A DNA stretch of 35,536 bases, from positions 1 to 35,536 of the forward strand of contig CAYYGH010000023.1 of NCBI GenBank assembly GCA_964471405.1, in the 5' to 3' direction. The stretch is from J084 sp964471405. Its GTDB lineage: Bacteria > Pseudomonadota > Alphaproteobacteria > Sphingomonadales > Rhodothalassiaceae. Position 1 is the first letter of the stretch, and every line of letters begins with the position of its first letter. This document shows, piece after piece, positions 29,970 through 35,536 of the stretch. The position numbers and the translations under genes are program-made. The notes below the pieces were generated by a model. The model was not told the DNA's origin. It worked only from the letters and a program-made list of their open reading frames with translations, and ran no database searches.

Positions 29970-31763
29970 ATGCCAAGCTACAAGGCCCCCGTGCGCGACA
30001 TGCTGTTCGTAATGAACGACATGCTCGGCATCGAGCGCTATGCCAACATGCCGGGCTTTGCGGACGCGACCCCGGATCTCGTGGCCGCGATTCTGGAGGA
30101 GGGGGCGAAATTCTGCGAGAACGAGCTTGCCCCCCTCAACCGCGTCGGGGACGAGAAGGGCTGCGTGCGCCATGAGGACGGCTCGGTTTCCACGCCGCCG
30201 GGCTTCAAGGAGGCCTATGACAAATTCGTCGAAGGCGGCTGGCCGGGACTGACGGCACCCACCGAATACGGCGGCCAAGGTCTGCCGCATGTCGTGGGAT
30301 TCGCCTTCGAGGAAATGCTGATCTCCGCCAACATGGCGTTTGCCATGTATCCGGGGCTGACCAACGGCGCGGTCGCGGCCCTCTACATGACCGCTGACGA
30401 GAAGACGAAGCAGACCTATCTGCCGAAGATGATCGCCGGGCGCTGGTCGGGCACCATGAATCTGACCGAGCCCCACTGCGGCACCGATCTCGGCCTCATC
30501 CGCACGAAGGCCGAGCCGCAGGCCGACGGCAGCTACCGCATCACCGGCACCAAGATCTTCATCTCGGCCGGCGAGCATGATCTGACCGAGAACATCATCC
30601 ATCTGGTGCTGGCGAAGCTGCCGGACGCACCCGCCGGCACGAAGGGCATCTCGCTGTTTCTCGTGCCGAAGTTCCTCGTGAACGAGGACGGCTCGCTGGG
30701 CGCGCGCAATGCGGTCACCTGTGGCGCGATCGAGGAAAAGATGGGCATCCACGGCAATTCCACCTGCGTGCTCAACTATGACGGCGCGACCGGCTGGCTC
30801 ATCGGCAGGCCCAACGAAGGCCTGAAGAACATGTTCATCATGATGAATGCGGCGCGGCTCGGCGTCGGGCTGCAGGGGCTGGCGCTGTCGGAGGTCGCCT
30901 ATCAGAATGCCGTGGCCTATGCGAAGGAGCGCCTGCAGGGCCGCTCGGTCTCGGGCCCCAAATATCCCGACAAGCCGGCCGATCCCATCATCGTCCACCC
31001 CGACGTGCGGCGCATGCTGCTCGATGCCCGCTCCTTCAACGAGGCCGCCCGGGCGCTGGCGCTGTGGGGCGCGCTGCAGGTGGACATCTCGCACAAGGCC
31101 GAAAGCGAGGAGGAGCGGGTGGCCGCCGACGACATCATCTCGCTTCTCACCCCCGTCATCAAGGGCGTGTTCACCGACATGGGCTTCGATAACTGCGTCA
31201 AGGCCCAGCAGGTCTTCGGCGGCCACGGCTACATCCGTGAATGGGGCATGGAGCAGTTCGTGCGCGATGCCCGCATCGCCATGATCTACGAGGGCACGAA
31301 CGGCATCCAGGCGCTCGACCTCGTCGGCCGCAAGCTGGCCTTGAACGGCGGGCGCGCGATCCAGACCTATTTCCGGGTCCTCGACGGCTTCCTGAAGGAG
31401 GCGGAGGGCGAGGAGGGCATGGACGCCTTCCTCGGCCCGCTCTCGCGCGGCGTCGAGCGGCTGAAGAAGGCGACCATGTGGCTGGTGCAGAACGGCATGG
31501 CCAACCGCGAGAACGCGGCCGCCGTCGCCGTCGACTACATGCATCTTCTGGGGCTTGTGGCGCTCGGCCACATGTGGGCGCAGATCGCCCGCGTCTGCCG
31601 CGCGAAGCTTGCTGAAAAGGCAGGTGACGAGCGCTTCTACCGCACTAAGATCAAGACGGGAGAATACTTCATGGCCCGCTGGATGCCCGAGACCCGCATG
31701 CGTCTTGCCAAGATCGAGGCGGGGGCGGCGCCGATGATGGCGCTGGCCGATGACGAGTTCTAG
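29970..31763 (+). CDS. Acyl-CoA dehydrogenase, long form with C-terminal extension
   Basis: This FAD-dependent enzyme oxidises acyl-CoA to trans-2-enoyl-CoA, the first step of beta-oxidation, passing electrons to ETF. At 597 residues it is of the long type with an extra C-terminal helical domain (about 465-597), the group that includes DmdC-like enzymes. Landmarks are MNLTEPHCGTDLGLIRTKA (FAD/substrate region), KIFISAGEHDL, QVFGGHGYIREWGMEQFVRDARI and the catalytic base Glu441 in MIYEGTNGIQALDL. The ATG at 29970 is behind AAGGAGACGGAAGAG. It is second in the operon after the MerR gene, with 90 bp and a hairpin before the thiolase gene. Chain-length preference, or a methylmercaptopropionyl-CoA substrate, cannot be decided. 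Confidence 0.95.
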   Translation: MPSYKAPVRDMLFVMNDMLGIERYANMPGFADATPDLVAAILEEGAKFCENELAPLNRVGDEKGCVRHEDGSVSTPPGFKEAYDKFVEGGWPGLTAPTEYGGQGLPHVVGFAFEEMLISANMAFAMYPGLTNGAVAALYMTADEKTKQTYLPKMIAGRWSGTMNLTEPHCGTDLGLIRTKAEPQADGSYRITGTKIFISAGEHDLTENIIHLVLAKLPDAPAGTKGISLFLVPKFLVNEDGSLGARNAVTCGAIEEKMGIHGNSTCVLNYDGATGWLIGRPNEGLKNMFIMMNAARLGVGLQGLALSEVAYQNAVAYAKERLQGRSVSGPKYPDKPADPIIVHPDVRRMLLDARSFNEAARALALWGALQVDISHKAESEEERVAADDIISLLTPVIKGVFTDMGFDNCVKAQQVFGGHGYIREWGMEQFVRDARIAMIYEGTNGIQALDLVGRKLALNGGRAIQTYFRVLDGFLKEAEGEEGMDAFLGPLSRGVERLKKATMWLVQNGMANRENAAAVAVDYMHLLGLVALGHMWAQIARVCRAKLAEKAGDERFYRTKIKTGEYFMARWMPETRMRLAKIEAGAAPMMALADDEF

Positions 31764-31799
31764 GGCCGGCGCCGAGCGGGCCGCGCGAAGGAATCATGA

Positions 31800-31826
31800 C
31801 GGCCGGCAAGCGGAAATCGCCGGCCG
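31800..31826 (+). other. Intercistronic hairpin between acyl-CoA dehydrogenase and thiolase genes
   Basis: An 8-bp stem (CGGCCGGC at 31800-31807, GCCGGCCG at 31819-31826) with an 11-nt loop lies in the 90-bp gap. No T tract follows, so it is more likely a processing or stability element than a terminator. Confidence 0.4.
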
Positions 31827-31853
31827 GCGAGGAAGAGGCTAGGGAGAAGGATC

Positions 31854-33062
<1,209 letters not shown>

Positions 33063-33110
33063 GGGCCCGTCGTGCGGATGCGAACGGATTTCAGCAAGGA
33101 GCGAACGGCC

Positions 33111-35324
33111 ATGGGCAAGACCATCGATTTTCGCGTCGAGGACGGGGTCGCCGTCATCACCATCGACGTGCCTGGTCAGTCGATGAACGTCATCAACCAG
33201 GACTTCATGGAGGAGTTCGAACAGGCAGTGGACCGCGTGCTGGAGGATGACGCCATCATCGGCGCCGTCATCACGTCGGCCAAGGACAGTTTCCTGGCGG
33301 GCGCGGATCTGCGCATGCTTTCCGCCATGACGGGCGCGGCCGGGACGCTTTCCCCCGGCGCCGTCTTCCAGCAGGCCTTCCGCCTGAACCGCCTGTTCCG
33401 CAAGATGGAGACCGGCGGCAAGAACCCGAAGACCCTGCAGAAGGAGCTCACCAAGCCCTTCGTCGCGGCGGTCCACGGCCAGGCGCTCGGCGGCGGCTTC
33501 GAGATCGCGCTCGCCTGCCACCACCGGGTCGCGACGAACGACCGCAAGACCCAGTTCGGCCTGCCGGAGGTGATGGTGGGGCTGCTGCCGGGCGCCGGCG
33601 GCACGCAGCGGCTGCCGCGCATCATCGGCATTCAGGCCGCGCTCCAGTATCTGACGACGGGCAAGAACATGTCGGCGGCCGAGGCCAAGGGCTTCGGCAT
33701 CGTGAGCGAGCTCGTCGACAGCCGCGAGGAGCTTCTCGCCAAGGCGATCGAGATCGTCAAGGCGCGGCCGAAGGCGATCCAGCCCTGGGACCAGCGCGGC
33801 TTCAAGTTCCCGGGCGGGGCCGGTGCCATGCATCCCAATGCGGTGCGCACCTTCATGGCCGCCAATGCCATGGCCCGCGCCAAGACCTGGGGGCTGTATC
33901 CGGCCGTCCAGTACATCCTCTCCTGCGTCTACGAGGGCGGGATCGTGCCGTTTGACCGCGCGATCCAGATCGAAAGCAAGTATTTCACGCGGCTGCTGCT
34001 CGAAGGCCAGGCCGCGCGCATGATCCGCACGCTCTTCGTCAACAAGCAGGCGGCCGAGAAGGGCGCGCGCCGGCCGAAGGACGTCCCGCCGCAGCCGACG
34101 AAGAAGCTCGGCATGCTGGGGGCGGGCCTGATGGGTTCCGGCATCGCCTATGTCTCGGCCAGGGCCGGGATCGAGGTCGTGCTGCTCGACCGCACCATCG
34201 AGGCGGCCGAGCGCGGCAAGGACTATTCGAGGAAGCTCGTGGAAAAGGCCGTCCAGCGCGGAAAGATGACCCGCGAGGAGGCCGATGCCCTGCTTGCGCG
34301 CATCCATCCCACCACCGATTACGCGGATCTTGCCGGCGTCGATCTCGTGATCGAGGCGGTCTTCGAGGATCGCGAGGTGAAACGCGAGGCGACCACGAAG
34401 ACCGAGGCGGTAACGGGCCCGGACATCATCTTCGGCTCCAACACCTCGACGCTTCCCATCACCTCGCTCGCCGAGAACTGGTCGAAGCCCGAGAACTTCA
34501 TCGGCATCCATTTCTTCTCGCCGGTCGAGAAGATGCCGCTGGTCGAGATCATCGTCGGCAAAAAGACGGGCCCCGTCGCCATCGCCAAGGCGCTCGATTA
34601 CGTGCGCCAGATCAGGAAGACGCCGATCGTCGTGAACGACTCGCGCGGCTTCTACACCTCGCGCAGCTTCGGCACCTATGTGATGGAGGGCTACACGATG
34701 ATCGCCGAGGGCGTGAACCCGGCCCTCATCGAGAATGCCGGGCGCCTCATCGGCATGCCGGTGGGCCCGCTGGCCGTGGGCGACGAGGTCGGCATCGATC
34801 TCTCCTACAAGGTGCTGATGCAGACCCGGAAGGATCTCGGCGACGCCTATGAACCCAGCCCGGCCGACGACGTCGTCATCACCATGGTCGAGAAGCTCGA
34901 ACGCTTCGGCCGCAAGAACGGCAAGGGCTTCTACGTCTATCCCGAGGGCGGCAAGAAGTATCTGTGGCCCGAGATCGAAAAATACTTCCCGCGGGCTGCG
35001 ACCCAGCCGGATGTGGAAGAGGTGAAGAAGCGCCTGCTCGACCGCCAGATCGTCGAGGCCCTGCGCTGCTTCGCCGAAGGCGTGCTGGAGACGCCGGAGG
35101 ACGGCGATATCGGCGCGATCTTCGGCTGGGGATTTGCGCCCTGGACGGGCGGGCCCTTCAGCTGGGTGGATCACGTGGGTCTCAAGCGCTTCATCGCCGA
35201 GGCGGATGCCCTGGCCGAGCGCTTCGGCGAGCGCTTCCGCCTGCCGGATGAAATCCGCAAGCGCGCCGAAGAGGGGCTCACCTTCTACCCGCCGCCGGCG
35301 GCCGTTGCCGCGGCAGCGGAGTAG
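33111..35324 (+). CDS. fadB: FadB/FadJ-type enoyl-CoA hydratase / 3-hydroxyacyl-CoA dehydrogenase
   Basis: This 737-residue multifunctional enzyme performs the two middle steps of beta-oxidation. The N-terminal crotonase domain has the oxyanion-hole segments FLAGADLRML and GQALGGGFEIAL and catalytic Glu131 and Glu153. The NAD domain begins at KKLGMLGAGLMGSG (GxGxxG at 337-342), with catalytic His467 and Glu479 in IGIHFFSPVEKMPLVEI, followed by two C-terminal helical 3HCDH_C domains. I start at ATG 33111, which has AAGGAG 9 nt upstream; an earlier in-frame ATG at 33072 is less likely. It is last in the operon and pairs with the thiolase gene as fadB does with fadA. A strong hairpin lies 80 bp past the stop. 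The Ala-rich tail is unremarkable. Confidence 0.96.
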   Translation: MGKTIDFRVEDGVAVITIDVPGQSMNVINQDFMEEFEQAVDRVLEDDAIIGAVITSAKDSFLAGADLRMLSAMTGAAGTLSPGAVFQQAFRLNRLFRKMETGGKNPKTLQKELTKPFVAAVHGQALGGGFEIALACHHRVATNDRKTQFGLPEVMVGLLPGAGGTQRLPRIIGIQAALQYLTTGKNMSAAEAKGFGIVSELVDSREELLAKAIEIVKARPKAIQPWDQRGFKFPGGAGAMHPNAVRTFMAANAMARAKTWGLYPAVQYILSCVYEGGIVPFDRAIQIESKYFTRLLLEGQAARMIRTLFVNKQAAEKGARRPKDVPPQPTKKLGMLGAGLMGSGIAYVSARAGIEVVLLDRTIEAAERGKDYSRKLVEKAVQRGKMTREEADALLARIHPTTDYADLAGVDLVIEAVFEDREVKREATTKTEAVTGPDIIFGSNTSTLPITSLAENWSKPENFIGIHFFSPVEKMPLVEIIVGKKTGPVAIAKALDYVRQIRKTPIVVNDSRGFYTSRSFGTYVMEGYTMIAEGVNPALIENAGRLIGMPVGPLAVGDEVGIDLSYKVLMQTRKDLGDAYEPSPADDVVITMVEKLERFGRKNGKGFYVYPEGGKKYLWPEIEKYFPRAATQPDVEEVKKRLLDRQIVEALRCFAEGVLETPEDGDIGAIFGWGFAPWTGGPFSWVDHVGLKRFIAEADALAERFGERFRLPDEIRKRAEEGLTFYPPPAAVAAAAE

Positions 35325-35404
35325 GCGCACAAAGCACGCCGGGGCGGCAACGGAGTGCGGCCTGCCGCTGGCAGCCGCGAGGGTGCAGATCATCCCAGGA
35401 TCGG

Positions 35405-35429
35405 ACGGCCGGGCAGTCCGCCCGGCCGT
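35405..35429. terminator. Terminator hairpin at the end of the beta-oxidation operon
   Basis: A perfect 10-bp stem (ACGGCCGGGC at 35405-35414, GCCCGGCCGT at 35420-35429) encloses a 5-nt loop. The T tract after it is short (TTCCTGCT). Lying between the operon and a possible convergent gene, it may serve both strands. Confidence 0.65.
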
Positions 35430-35472
35430 TCCTGCTCCAGCCTCAGATGCGGGACGTTGCCTTCCTCACCTC

Positions 35473-35536
35473 CTAGGCCCGGGTCAGCACCGCGACCGGC
35501 CGCAGGCGCAGGGCGGCCAGCATCGGGCGGGCGATC
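35473..35536 (-). CDS. Possible 3' end of a convergent gene (partial)
   Basis: Reading inward from the window edge on the minus strand, one frame gives IARPMLAALRLRPVAVLTRA followed by TAG at 35473-35475. The composition looks protein-like and the terminator hairpin between it and fadB fits a convergent layout. Twenty codons are too few to identify a family, and the frame could be chance. Confidence 0.35.
   Translation of the reverse strand, partial: IARPMLAALRLRPVAVLTRA

Overview
The window is a GC-rich (by eye about two thirds G+C) stretch of a draft alphaproteobacterial chromosome. Gene order supports this: mutS-glnD-murJ-trpS followed by a universal stress protein and an Nfu/NifU protein, and trpF-trpB-trpA-accD, are both arrangements I know from Alphaproteobacteria. 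I cannot name a genus. Two runs of exactly 100 N (21100-21199 and 28634-28733) mark unresolved scaffold joins, and both sit in repeats.

Layout. (1) 61-10561, minus strand: mutS, glnD, murJ, trpS, a DUF4136 lipoprotein with a very aromatic segment, a UspA protein and an Nfu-type Fe-S protein. (2) 10707-17254, minus strand: an OlsB-like acyltransferase, an AmpG-like permease, comM, gshB, yraN and rsmI. (3) 17427-24040, plus strand: an LpoA-like lipoprotein divergent from rsmI, metK with a palindrome and a hairpin leader, trmB, the first gap, then a two-gene NfrB-like glycosyltransferase / NfrA-like TPR-barrel unit. (4) 24079-28446, minus strand, convergent with the previous block: an AhpD-like protein, trpF, trpB, trpA and accD. 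(5) 28447-29317: about 870 bp without a credible gene, holding the second gap, a 55-bp direct repeat and a run of GGGTT-type repeats. (6) 29318-35324, plus strand: a MerR-family regulator with a strong promoter carrying a 20-bp near-palindrome, then acyl-CoA dehydrogenase, thiolase and a FadB-type multifunctional enzyme, ending at a 10-bp-stem hairpin. The last 64 bases may be the 3' end of a convergent gene.

Most genes are housekeeping: mismatch repair, PII signalling, peptidoglycan lipid II export and muropeptide recycling, glutathione, SAM, tryptophan, malonyl-CoA and tRNA/rRNA modification. The less ordinary parts are the compact NfrB/NfrA-like pair, which I infer makes and exports a surface glycan; the MerR-controlled beta-oxidation operon; the metK control region; and the repeat-rich segments at the two assembly gaps. 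No tRNA, rRNA, CRISPR array, insertion sequence or phage gene was seen.
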